A stretch of 64,000 bases of DNA from Planctomycetota bacterium. GTDB lineage: Bacteria > Planctomycetota > Phycisphaerae > UBA1845 > UTPLA1. This document shows positions 42,915 through 51,383 of the stretch, piece by piece. The notes below the pieces were generated by a model. The model worked only from the letters and a program-made list of their open reading frames with translations. It searched no databases and was not told where the DNA came from. A program made the translations under genes and the position numbers. Position 1 is the stretch's first letter, and every line of letters begins with the position of its first letter. The DNA lies in contig JACRIM010000031.1 in NCBI GenBank assembly GCA_016235815.1, forward strand, positions 1 to 64,000, read 5' to 3'.

Positions 42915-43108
42915 GCTCGCACCCTCTCAATCCATCGTGGCGAACCGCCAAGCCCGTATTGTGCCGCATAGCCGGGTTATTTGCACAGCCGCCATTTCCC
43001 CGTCCGGTTGCCCGCCCATCCATCTCGCCGAATCGCCTTCTTCCTCATACAATCCGACCAGACAAAATCGGTCAGAGTAGGGCCCCACATAGCGAGTGAG
43101 AAGCACCC

Positions 43109-45712
43109 ATGAGTGAGTCGCAACCCGAGAAGATTCGCAACCTCCCCATCGTCGATGAGATGCAGGATTCCTACCTGCGCTACGCCATGAGCGTCATCGT
43201 CTCCCGGGCCTTGCCCGACGTGCGCGACGGCCTCAAGCCCAGCCAGCGGCGAATCCTCGTCGCCATGAATGACCTTAACCTCGGCCCCCGAAGTGCGCAC
43301 CGAAAGTGTGCCAAAATCTCCGGCGATACCTCCGGCAATTATCACCCGCACGGTGAGGCCGTCGTCTATCCGACGCTCGTCCGTATGGCCCAATCCTTCA
43401 ACATGCGCTACCCGATGATCGACGGACAGGGCAACTTCGGATCCATCGACGGCGACCCACCCGCCGCCATGCGATACACCGAAGCACGCATGGCTGCGCC
43501 GACCGTCGACATGATGGACGATATCGACAAGGAGACCGTCGACTTCATCCCCAACTACGACGACACCACCACCGAACCCGTGGTGCTCCCCGCCAAGTTT
43601 CCCAATCTGCTGGTCAACGGCAGCACCGGCATTGCCGTCGGCATGGCGACCAACCTCCCGCCGCACAACATCGGAGAAATATGCAATGGCCTGATCGCTT
43701 TAATTGAGAATCCCGCGATCACCGTCGAAGAATTGATGAAGCATGTGCCCGCGCCAGATTTTCCGACCGGCGGCTTCATCTGCGGGCGCAGCGGAATCAT
43801 CGACGCCTACACGCGCGGCCGAGGCACGCTCACGCTTCGCGCCAAGTCGCACTTTGAGGAAATGAAGGGCGACCGCGTACGAATCGTCGTGGATGAGATC
43901 CCCTACGGAATCCTGAAAAACACGATTACAGAAAAGATCGCGGAATGCGTCAAAGACGGCCGTCTGCCGGAAGTCAGCGATGTACGCGATGAGTCGGACC
44001 GCAAGTATGCGGTACGGCTCGTGGTCGAATGCAAATCGGGCGTCAGCGAAGAAGTCGTGCTGAACAAGCTCTACGAGCACACACCGTTGCAGACGACCTA
44101 CACCATCATGAACATCGCACTGGTGGGCAAGCAGCCGCAAACGCTCTCGCTCAAGCAGCTCATGGAGCATTACCTCGAGCACCGCCGGGATGTCATCACC
44201 CGGCGCACTCGGTTCCTGTTGCGAAAGGCCCGGCAAAAAGCCCACATCCTCGAGGGCCTGATCCTCGCACTCGGCGATATCGACGCCATCATCGATTTGA
44301 TCAAGAAGTCAAAAAGCCCCGACGAAGCCAAGACGGCCCTCATGGACCGCCCCCTTCGCCTCGCCGAATCGGCTTCGCTGGCAAAGCTCCTCCCCGCTCA
44401 GTTCATTGCCCGTGTATCAAAGACCGATCAACGCCTCACCCATGTACAGGCGGCGGCGATCCTCTCGATGCAGTTGCAGCGCCTCACCGGTCTCGAAATC
44501 GAAAAACTCGCGAAGGAATATGGCGAACTCGTCGATGAGATCGAAGGCTACCAGCGCATCCTTCAGGACCCGGCGTTGGTCCTCGACATCGTTCGGGAGG
44601 ATCTCCATGAGATGAAGGCCAAGTACGCCGACGCCCGTCGTACTCAGATCATCGCGGCCGTCGGCGAGTTCCGCATGGAAGAACTCATCGAAGACCGGCC
44701 GATGATCGTCACGATCTCGCACGAGGGCTACATCAAGCGCGTGCCGACCGAGACCTATCGCAGCCAGGGACGCGGCGGCCGCGGCATACGAGGCAGCGAC
44801 ACCAAGGAAGGCGACTTCATCGAAGACTTGTTTGTCGCCAGCACGCACAATTACCTGCTGTTTTTCACGAACCGTGGGCGCGTCTATTGGATCAAGGTAT
44901 ACGACATTCCCGAGATGGCCCGCACGGCCCGCGGCCGATCAATCGCAAATTTGCTGAAGATGCAGGATAACGAACGGCACACCGCCGTACTGCCCGTGTC
45001 GCAATTCGAGGAGAAGTTCGTCTTCTTCGCGACAGCCAACGGCACCGTGAAAAAAACCGCACTCGGTGCATACTCTCGCCCCCGCCCCAGCGGCATCATT
45101 GCCATCAGCCTCGACCCCGATGATTCACTGATCAACGTCGCCCTGGTTTCTGATCAGGACGAAGTGGTTCTCGGTACGCGACAGGGCATGGCGGTTCGCT
45201 TCAACCAGACCGACGTTCGCGCCATGGGCCGCGCCGCCGGCGGCGTCCGCGGCATCACGCTCAAACGCGATGACATCGTCGTCGACATGGCTGTCATTCG
45301 GCCCGGAATGAGCCTGCTCACGGTGTGCGAAAATGGCTACGGCAAGCGCACCGAGATCGAGGAATATCGCCTGCAAAAGCGCGGCGGCAGCGGTGTCATT
45401 AACATCAAGGCCACTGAACGAAACGGCGAGGTCGTCGCGCTGCGATCCGTCACCGATTCCGACGAACTTATGCTCATCACCGCGAATGGCATCATGCTTC
45501 GCACGCCCATCTCGGAGACTCGCGAGATCGGCCGTGCGACGCAGGGCGTTCGGCTGATTCGCCTCGACGAAGGCGACAAGGTCGTGTCCGTCGCCCGCGT
45601 GGCAAAGGATGAGGAGGTTGGCGGAGAAGCGTCGCAGGCATCAACGGAACCGGGCTCCCCGCCGACCGAGCCTGGCGCGACGAGTCCTACGGAGCCTGAT
45701 TCTGAGGGTTAA
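43109..45712 (+). CDS. gyrA: DNA gyrase subunit A
   Basis: The 867-aa breakage-reunion subunit of the type II topoisomerase that introduces negative supercoils. Motifs: [20 protein letters not shown], the active Tyr in [11 protein letters not shown] (Y123), and the GyrA box [13 protein letters not shown] before the beta-pinwheel, which separates gyrase from topoisomerase IV. The quinolone region reads [14 protein letters not shown]: Ala84 and Pro88 stand where E. coli has Ser83 and Asp87, predicting weak quinolone binding. The extreme C-terminus is acidic with Pro/Thr/Ser repeats ([17 protein letters not shown]), a low-complexity tail. gyrB is not adjacent. Confidence 0.97.
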   Translation: MSESQPEKIRNLPIVDEMQDSYLRYAMSVIVSRALPDVRDGLKPSQRRILVAMNDLNLGPRSAHRKCAKISGDTSGNYHPHGEAVVYPTLVRMAQSFNMRYPMIDGQGNFGSIDGDPPAAMRYTEARMAAPTVDMMDDIDKETVDFIPNYDDTTTEPVVLPAKFPNLLVNGSTGIAVGMATNLPPHNIGEICNGLIALIENPAITVEELMKHVPAPDFPTGGFICGRSGIIDAYTRGRGTLTLRAKSHFEEMKGDRVRIVVDEIPYGILKNTITEKIAECVKDGRLPEVSDVRDESDRKYAVRLVVECKSGVSEEVVLNKLYEHTPLQTTYTIMNIALVGKQPQTLSLKQLMEHYLEHRRDVITRRTRFLLRKARQKAHILEGLILALGDIDAIIDLIKKSKSPDEAKTALMDRPLRLAESASLAKLLPAQFIARVSKTDQRLTHVQAAAILSMQLQRLTGLEIEKLAKEYGELVDEIEGYQRILQDPALVLDIVREDLHEMKAKYADARRTQIIAAVGEFRMEELIEDRPMIVTISHEGYIKRVPTETYRSQGRGGRGIRGSDTKEGDFIEDLFVASTHNYLLFFTNRGRVYWIKVYDIPEMARTARGRSIANLLKMQDNERHTAVLPVSQFEEKFVFFATANGTVKKTALGAYSRPRPSGIIAISLDPDDSLINVALVSDQDEVVLGTRQGMAVRFNQTDVRAMGRAAGGVRGITLKRDDIVVDMAVIRPGMSLLTVCENGYGKRTEIEEYRLQKRGGSGVINIKATERNGEVVALRSVTDSDELMLITANGIMLRTPISETREIGRATQGVRLIRLDEGDKVVSVARVAKDEEVGGEASQASTEPGSPPTEPGATSPTEPDSEG

Positions 45713-45811
45713 CCTCCTGACGTCGCCGCGATATTGGACTCACCCAGCGTTGTAAACGGTGATTTCTTGCAAGTGTCGCGATACAATAACCGGAAGCCGG
45801 AGGCCACAGGC

Positions 45812-46075
45812 ATGTCGACGTTCGAAGTATCCATCGAACCCGAACTGGCGGCACGATTGCAAGCGCTTGCCGATGCAGAAGGCGTGGACGTTCAGACGTA
45901 CATTCGCAACACCATTCAGAGCCAGGTTGATATCGCCTCGGCCCCATTGCCGGGTACTCGTGAGGAACATACCGCTGCCTGGCTCGCGTGGACTCAAAGT
46001 CATGGATGGAATACGGCGGTGGCCGTCGATGATCGCGAGTCCATCTACGCGGGACGCGGCGAGTCAGAGTCCTGA
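45812..46075 (+). CDS. VapB-like antitoxin
   Basis: An 87-aa antitoxin-like protein coupled to a PIN-domain gene. The start MSTFEVSIEPELAARLQALA with DVQTYIRNTIQSQVDIAS resembles a ribbon-helix-helix DNA-binding antitoxin. The C-terminal part (TAAWLAWTQSHGWNTAVAV, then DRESIYAGRGESES) would neutralise the toxin. GGAGG is 8 nt before the ATG. Its TGA overlaps the first codon of the toxin frame (CTGA). Antitoxins of this kind repress their own promoter; a TACAAT box is near 45782-45787. Confidence 0.72.
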   Translation: MSTFEVSIEPELAARLQALADAEGVDVQTYIRNTIQSQVDIASAPLPGTREEHTAAWLAWTQSHGWNTAVAVDDRESIYAGRGESES

Positions 46076-46506
46076 TCGACACCAATATACTCATGCGGTG
46101 TGCACAACCGATGCACCCACACTTCAAGCCCGCTGAACGATCTGTTCAACAACATATTCACCGTGGCGACACGCTCTATGTTGTGCCCCAGAATCTTTAT
46201 GAATTCTGGGTCGTGGCGACTCGACCGACCAGTCAGAACGGGCTTGGATTTGACAAACGGCAGGCCTGCCTGGAGATCGCGGCAATCCGAAGGCTCTTCA
46301 TACTACTGCTCGACGAACGAGGAATATTTACGGAATGGGAGCGTCTCATCCTTGACCATGACATTGAAGGAAAGCGAACGCATGATGCACGACTTGTCGC
46401 CGCCGCAATACGGCATCGACTCGATGCGATCTTGACGTTTAACGTAGACGATTTCAGAACATTCGGCGCCGTTGACATCCTGTCGCCGACGACGTCTCTG
46501 GCTTGA
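46072..46506 (+). CDS. PIN-domain toxin (VapC-like) with noncanonical CTG start
   Basis: A 144-aa ribonuclease toxin if read from CTG at 46072: LIDTNILMRCAQPMHPHF, then NLYEFWVVATRPTSQNGLG, THDARLVAAAIRHRLDAILT and FNVDDFRTFG. The four acidic PIN residues are Asp in IDTN, Glu in LYEF, Asp in HDAR and Asp in NVDDF. The first ATG in frame (46093) lies after the IDTN Asp, so a protein from there would lose one catalytic residue. In-frame ATG, GTG and TTG are absent between the upstream stop (46030) and 46093. Either CTG is used, overlapping the antitoxin TGA (CTGA), or the toxin start has decayed. Confidence 0.7.
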   Translation: MIDTNILMRCAQPMHPHFKPAERSVQQHIHRGDTLYVVPQNLYEFWVVATRPTSQNGLGFDKRQACLEIAAIRRLFILLLDERGIFTEWERLILDHDIEGKRTHDARLVAAAIRHRLDAILTFNVDDFRTFGAVDILSPTTSLA

Positions 46507-46519
46507 TAATACGTTTCGA

Positions 46520-47314
46520 ATGTCTGCCCGACCCGATTCATTCTTCTTCCAGGCGGTACGCCGGCTTTCAGACCTGCTTGTCCCCCGTGTCTGCATGTCA
46601 TGCAATGCATCGGTCGGCATCGAGGCACCCGAACTTTGCGACACCTGCGGATGGGAATTGTCCGCGCTGGTCGCACACCCCTATTGCACTTATTGCGGCG
46701 AAGGACGCGGGCCGCATCTGCTTCGCGAGGGCATCTGCACATCCTGTCAGACCGGCGATTCCGAAATCCGTTACTCGAAATTCGTTCGCGTCGGGCCCTA
46801 CAGCGGATCGCTTCGCCGACTCATCCTCCAATACAAACACGAGTTCGTGCTCGATCGATTTCTCGGCAGCCTGCTCGCACATGCGATTCAGGGAAAGTTG
46901 GACCCACGCGAGATCGACCTTTGGATTCCGATCCCTTCTCACTGGCGACGACGCATCCAACGCGGATTCCAGCCGACGCGCCTTCTCGCCAATGCGGCCC
47001 TTCAGCACCTGGCGGGCCGCGTCGAACCCTGGCTCGAATCCGCCAGATACCTTCCTCCGCTTCATGCCGGCATGAAATCAACCGACCGCGCCGCCATGAT
47101 TCGCGGCGCGTTTCGCCTGGCACGGGGTGCCCGTCTGCGAGGGAAACGAATTATGCTCATTGACGATGTCACCACCACCGGTGTCACCCTCCGTGAAGCG
47201 CGCCGAACCCTTCGCGAGGGCGGTGCTCGCTGGGTTGGCGTCGCCGTCCTCGCCAAAGTCGTCGAACTTCCTGCACTTACCTCCGGAGTTGACCCCTCTG
47301 CACAGGGCCAATAG
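46520..47314 (+). CDS. comF: ComF family phosphoribosyltransferase-like protein
   Basis: A 264-aa protein with an N-terminal zinc-finger part (CMSCNASVG, CDTCGWEL, CTYCGEGRG, CTSCQTG; eight Cys in four pairs) and a C-terminal phosphoribosyltransferase domain. The PRPP loop is MLIDDVTTTGVTL, preceded by IPIPSHWRRRIQRGFQPTRL and by STDRAAMIRGAF. ComF proteins take part in DNA uptake and replication-fork/branched-DNA processing; ATP or nucleotide is the likely ligand. The ATG at 46520 begins MSARPDSFFFQ and lies 13 bp after the PIN-domain stop. It is followed 136 bp later by hpf. Confidence 0.92.
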   Translation: MSARPDSFFFQAVRRLSDLLVPRVCMSCNASVGIEAPELCDTCGWELSALVAHPYCTYCGEGRGPHLLREGICTSCQTGDSEIRYSKFVRVGPYSGSLRRLILQYKHEFVLDRFLGSLLAHAIQGKLDPREIDLWIPIPSHWRRRIQRGFQPTRLLANAALQHLAGRVEPWLESARYLPPLHAGMKSTDRAAMIRGAFRLARGARLRGKRIMLIDDVTTTGVTLREARRTLREGGARWVGVAVLAKVVELPALTSGVDPSAQGQ

Positions 47315-47450
47315 ACTCCCGGTGAGGGGCGATTTGTAACCATTTGACCATGTTCGCCTTACGATGATTGCCGAGACTTTCAATTCCAGGTCGGCCCACG
47401 GGCAGGGGCCACCGTCGGTCCCCCGCCTTTCCGGCGAAGGAGAACCCATA

Positions 47451-47780
47451 ATGCGAATCAAGATCAGCGGCCGCCACATGGAGATGGCCGATTCTCTCAA
47501 GGCCTATGCCGATGAAAAAGCCGGACATCTCAATCGCTTTTACGACCGGCTTCAGTCAGTCGAAATTATTTTTGACCAGGAAGGTGGAAAAGTCCGCTGT
47601 GAAATGATCGCAACGGCCGACCACCACACCACCTTTGTCGCCAAAGAAACGCACGCCGATGCCTTTGCCGCCTTTGACGCGGCGATCAAGGACGTCGAAC
47701 GCCAACTGACGCGCCACAAAGAAAAACACCGAAATCGAAAACACCTCACCGGTCCGGAGGCCCACGGAGCCGAAGACTGA
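47451..47780 (+). CDS. hpf: Ribosome hibernation promoting factor (short HPF)
   Basis: A 109-aa ribosome-binding protein that promotes 70S dimerisation or protects idle ribosomes. MRIKISGRHMEMADSLKAYA and KAGHLNRFYDRLQSVEIIFD are the S30AE fold. There is no long C-terminal dimerisation domain, so it is the short form. AAGGAG, 8 nt before the ATG, fixes the start; the frame extends 29 codons further up. It leads hpf-ptsN-HPr-EI, the gene order known near rpoN in proteobacteria, though rpoN is not in this window. Confidence 0.93.
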   Translation: MRIKISGRHMEMADSLKAYADEKAGHLNRFYDRLQSVEIIFDQEGGKVRCEMIATADHHTTFVAKETHADAFAAFDAAIKDVERQLTRHKEKHRNRKHLTGPEAHGAED

Positions 47781-47810
47781 TCCCCCGTCGAAGCCAAAAG
47801 GCGAACTCCC

Positions 47811-48284
47811 ATGAAGATGCTCGATTTTGTCGTACGAAATGCGGTCATCGCAGACCTTCAGGCGACGGACCGCAACGGTGTCATTCGTGAAATGGTCTTC
47901 GCACTTGCAAACGCAGGAGCACTGACGGAAGCGGACAGTGAGGCCGTCTTTCGCGCTGTGGCCGAACGCGAGCGTCAAGGCTCGACCGGTTTCGGAAAAG
48001 GCGTCGCCGTCCCGCACGTCAAGCACGCCAAGATTCCGCGCATGATGGCTGCGATCGGCCGGAGCGCCGCGGGGATTGACTTTGCCGCCCTGGATCGGGC
48101 CCCCGTTTACACCGTGGTGCTGCTTCTTTCCCCGCCGGAGAAGCCGGACGAACATTTGCAGGCCATGGAAAGCATCTTCAGACACCTTCAGCGGGATAAC
48201 TTCCGCCGTTTTCTTAAACAAGCTGAAACGACCCAGGCCATTCTGGAGTTAATCGAAGAAGCCGACGCCATGCCGGCCGGTTGA
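47811..48284 (+). CDS. ptsN: Nitrogen-PTS-type EIIA protein
   Basis: A 157-aa cytoplasmic EIIA of the fructose/mannitol-nitrogen family. The phosphoacceptor is His69 in GFGKGVAVPHVKH, matching the GxAxPH site of EIIA-Ntr. No EIIB or EIIC permease domain is attached or adjacent, so it probably has a regulatory role rather than sugar uptake, receiving phosphate from the HPr encoded next. It starts 30 bp after hpf and precedes the HPr gene by 155 bp. Confidence 0.92.
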   Translation: MKMLDFVVRNAVIADLQATDRNGVIREMVFALANAGALTEADSEAVFRAVAERERQGSTGFGKGVAVPHVKHAKIPRMMAAIGRSAAGIDFAALDRAPVYTVVLLLSPPEKPDEHLQAMESIFRHLQRDNFRRFLKQAETTQAILELIEEADAMPAG

Positions 48285-48439
48285 TGAATGGGCCTGTGGC
48301 AAGGGCTTCCAACCGAAGAATCCCGGAGTGATAAAACACTTTTTTCGCTTCCGTCTTGCAATGAATCAGGACGGTCGCCCCACGAAACGGACACCAACAC
48401 ACAAATCGGCAACCGCCGGAGCAGACATGGACGAACCGA

Positions 48440-48724
48440 ATGTCGTCACCAAGTACACGAGTCGAGCGCGAAGTCACCGTCCCCAACAAGCAGGGGCTCC
48501 ATGCACGCCCGGTGCTGCGCTTTGTCGACCTCGCGTCCAAGTTCGACTCTTCGATCCGAGTCTGCAAACGCGACACTGCGGTCGATGGCAAAAGCCCCAT
48601 GGAGATGATGCTCCTCGAAGCCACTCAGGGAACCGTCCTCAAAATTGTTGCCGAGGGTGCGGACTGCGAGAAGGCCGTCACCGAATTATCGCGTCTTGTC
48701 AGCGACGGATTCGGCGAGGAGTAA
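48440..48724 (+). CDS. HPr phosphocarrier protein (NPr-like)
   Basis: A 94-aa phosphocarrier. VPNKQGLHARPVLRFVDLAS has the active-site His (H21) in the GLHARP motif; KSPMEMMLLEA carries the regulatory Ser position but with Pro after it. It accepts phosphate from EI and passes it to EIIA. A Ser kinase (HprK) is not in the window. It lies between ptsN and ptsI, as NPr does near rpoN in enterobacteria, except that EI follows directly here. The symbol is left empty because HPr versus NPr is undecided. Confidence 0.93.
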   Translation: MSSPSTRVEREVTVPNKQGLHARPVLRFVDLASKFDSSIRVCKRDTAVDGKSPMEMMLLEATQGTVLKIVAEGADCEKAVTELSRLVSDGFGEE

Positions 48725-48791
48725 GCCGCGTCGGTTACTCCATTCTTCGCGTGAGCAGCAATCCACTCCCGTCTTTCTCCGGAGTATCCCC

Positions 48792-50531
48792 ATGCCTCTG
48801 ATGCGCGGCATCGGTGTTTCCTCCGGCGTCGTCCTCGGACCGGCCATCGTGCTGGAGACCGAGGAAACGCGCGTCCCGCGACGAACCATCCAGCGGGCAC
48901 AGATCCCTCACGAAATGGGCCTTCTCGCCAAGGCCTTCGAGTCGGCCCGCATCGCCATTGGACAGGAGCGCGTCGAGTTCTCGCACCGCGCCGGCACCGA
49001 ACTAGCGGATATTTTCGGGTTCCACGAGCGCTGGCTGGCCGATCCCAAACCGCTCAAGGAAATCGAACAGCTTATCGACGAGAAACTCTACAGCGCCGCC
49101 TATGCCGTCAGTGTCTTCATGCGCCGTTATCGTCGCCGCTTTCAGGAAATGGCCAGCCCGTTTCTCCAGGAGCGGGCGAAAGACGTCGTCGACATCGAGC
49201 GACGACTCCTCCACGAACTCAGCGGCGAATCACGCGATGAGCTACAGGGAGAGGGTGATCCCGTCATCATCGTGGCACACGATCTGACACCCTCTCAAAT
49301 CGTCGCCCTCGATAAATCCAAGCGACTCCTCGGATTCGTCACCGACGTTGGCGGTCCGACCTCTCACACCGCGATTATCGCGGCCGGCCTCGGCATTCCC
49401 GCCATCGTCGGTCTGGGAAACATCACCGCCAATGCTTCCTCCGGCGATACCCTGATCCTCGACGGCACTCACGGCGTGGTCGTCATCAACCCCGACACCA
49501 CTCAGAAGAAGGAATATGCCGAGCGCGCGGTCCATCTGCAGGAAGTCCGCGCCAATCTCGCCGAGCTGCGCGAGATGTTCGCCGAAACCAAGGACGGCTA
49601 CATCGTCCAGCTTCTCGGCAACATCGAATTTCCCGACGAAGTCCCCGGCTGCATCGCTCAGGGCGCCACCGGCATTGGCCTCTTTCGCACCGAGTTTCTC
49701 TTCATGCAGGACAGCGGCCCGCCGTCTGAGGAGCAACAATACGAAGCATACAAGACCGCCGCGGAAGCGCTCGCCGATCGTCCGCTCGTCATTCGAACGA
49801 TGGACGTCGGCGGTGACAAGCTCATGCCCGGAGGAACGTGGGAGCCTGAGAAGAATCCGTTCCTCGGACTGCGCTCGATTCGCTACAGCCTCCAACACCT
49901 GTCGATTTTCCGACCGCAACTTCGCGCCATCGTCCGCGCCAGTGTTCACGGCGACGTGCGCATCATGTTCCCGCTCATCTCGCGCATCATGGAGCTGCGC
50001 CAGGCCAAGTTCGTTCTGAACCTCGTCAAGGAGGAACTCGAAGAAGAAGGATTCGACTTCAAGAGCGACATCCCGGTCGGCGTCATGATCGAAACCCCGG
50101 CCGCGGCGATTTGTGCGCGCGAACTGGCCCACGAATGCAATTTCATGAGCATCGGGACCAACGATCTCATCCAATACACCCTTGCCGTGGATCGGGCCAA
50201 TGAGCGCGTCGCCCAGCTCTACACCGCCGCCGACCCATCAGTCCTTCGGCTCATCCGAGCGGTGGTTCGGGTCGGCCAAAGGCAAAAGGTGCCGGTCAGC
50301 GTCTGCGGCGAAATGGCGGGGGACCCCATGTTCACTATCTGGTTGGTAGGAATGGGGTTACAGACGCTTTCCATGGCGGCAAGCAACATCCCGCGGGCGA
50401 AAAAGATCATCCGCAGCATCACAATGACCGATGCCCGTCGCGTGGCCCGCCGGGTCCTGTCTTTTGAAACCGAGCGGGAGGTGCTAAACTTCCTCCGAGA
50501 CGAGACTCGTAAGGTCTGGGGCGATATCTAA
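48792..50531 (+). CDS. ptsI: PTS enzyme I (phosphoenolpyruvate-protein phosphotransferase)
   Basis: A 579-aa enzyme that moves phosphate from PEP to HPr. The phospho-His is in GGPTSHTAIIAAGLGIPA (H192). The PEP-binding barrel has GIGLFRTEFLFMQ, RTMDVGGDKLMPG and VGVMIETPAAA; MSIGTNDLIQYTLAVDR and the catalytic Cys in VSVCGEMAGDP are intact. No GAF domain is found at the N-terminus, unlike PtsP. It begins at MPLMRGIGVSSGVV; the frame runs 49 codons upstream over the HPr gene. It closes the hpf-ptsN-HPr-EI run. Confidence 0.95.
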   Translation: MPLMRGIGVSSGVVLGPAIVLETEETRVPRRTIQRAQIPHEMGLLAKAFESARIAIGQERVEFSHRAGTELADIFGFHERWLADPKPLKEIEQLIDEKLYSAAYAVSVFMRRYRRRFQEMASPFLQERAKDVVDIERRLLHELSGESRDELQGEGDPVIIVAHDLTPSQIVALDKSKRLLGFVTDVGGPTSHTAIIAAGLGIPAIVGLGNITANASSGDTLILDGTHGVVVINPDTTQKKEYAERAVHLQEVRANLAELREMFAETKDGYIVQLLGNIEFPDEVPGCIAQGATGIGLFRTEFLFMQDSGPPSEEQQYEAYKTAAEALADRPLVIRTMDVGGDKLMPGGTWEPEKNPFLGLRSIRYSLQHLSIFRPQLRAIVRASVHGDVRIMFPLISRIMELRQAKFVLNLVKEELEEEGFDFKSDIPVGVMIETPAAAICARELAHECNFMSIGTNDLIQYTLAVDRANERVAQLYTAADPSVLRLIRAVVRVGQRQKVPVSVCGEMAGDPMFTIWLVGMGLQTLSMAASNIPRAKKIIRSITMTDARRVARRVLSFETEREVLNFLRDETRKVWGDI

Positions 50532-50553
50532 CCCCGCGTCCTCCGGCAACCAG

Positions 50554-50580
50554 CGGAACGGCACTCATCGTGCCCTTCCG
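50554..50580 (+). other. Stem-loop after ptsI
   Basis: An imperfect hairpin, cggaa/ttccg and ggcac/gtgcc with one mismatch, lies about 25 bp after the ptsI stop. No T-run follows, so it may stabilise the mRNA end rather than act as a simple terminator. Confidence 0.4.
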
Positions 50581-50697
50581 CCACTTGCCGAATCAAGTAG
50601 GCGGGTGAAAAAACCATGTTCCGAGCCGGGGCGATGTTCGCACCGCGGGCTTCGGATCGAACCCAGTAATGAACAGTAGAGAGGGATCACCACCGGT

Positions 50698-51330
50698 TTG
50701 CGTAATCGTTTGGCGTTTCGCTTTGCCATTGAAGGCGATCTCCGATTTATCTCTCACCACGACTCACTGAGACTCTTCGAGCGGGCGCTATCCCGCGCGA
50801 ATCTGCCCGTGCGGTTTTCCGCGGGGTTTAACCCCAGGCCCCGCATGAGGCTGGCCCTGCCAAGGCCGGTCGGCATCGCTTCTCGCGATGAATTGCTCGT
50901 GGTGGAACTAACGCATGAAACGGCCGAAGCCGACGCGCACCGCGCGCTCACGGCCCAGATGCCCGAAGGCATCACGCTCCTGTCCGCCGAAGCACTTGCG
51001 GACACCGATCAGCGCCGACCATGCGAGGCAACCTATGAGTTGCCGATCATCCCCGACGAGGCCGACGAAGTCGCCCGCCGGGTCTCGGAGTTCCTCACCA
51101 AGGACAAAGCCCCCGTCGAACGCATCGATCGGAAAACCCAGCGCCGCCGGACCGTCGACATTCGTGTGTTCATCACGAGCGCACGCCTCGACGATTCACG
51201 GCTGACCTGGACGCAAAGCGTCACTCAGGACGGCACCGCCAAAGTCGGCGAAGTGCTCGACGCCCTTGGACTGGCCTCCCGCGACCGAATGCACCATGTT
51301 GTGCGTGTTCGCGTGGCCTGCTCCGCATGA
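50698..51330 (+). CDS. TIGR03936/DUF2344 family, radical SAM-associated protein
   Basis: A 210-aa protein that starts at TTG. LAFRFAIEGDLRFISHHDSL with RLFERALSRANLPVRFSAGF and NPRPRMRLALPRPVGIAS is the standard beginning of the DUF2344 family, which is usually encoded next to, or fused with, a B12-binding radical SAM protein (TIGR03960) and upstream of rng/rne. Here the radical SAM partner is absent, but an RNase E/G gene follows by 53 bp. A GAGGG element near 50681-50685 may be the ribosome site. The precise role is unknown; it might act in tRNA or rRNA modification. Confidence 0.85.
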   Translation: MRNRLAFRFAIEGDLRFISHHDSLRLFERALSRANLPVRFSAGFNPRPRMRLALPRPVGIASRDELLVVELTHETAEADAHRALTAQMPEGITLLSAEALADTDQRRPCEATYELPIIPDEADEVARRVSEFLTKDKAPVERIDRKTQRRRTVDIRVFITSARLDDSRLTWTQSVTQDGTAKVGEVLDALGLASRDRMHHVVRVRVACSA

Positions 51331-51383
51331 CGCCTCCGATCACCTATCGCGCATCCCGCCCGTGACTCCCGGAAAGGACCACC

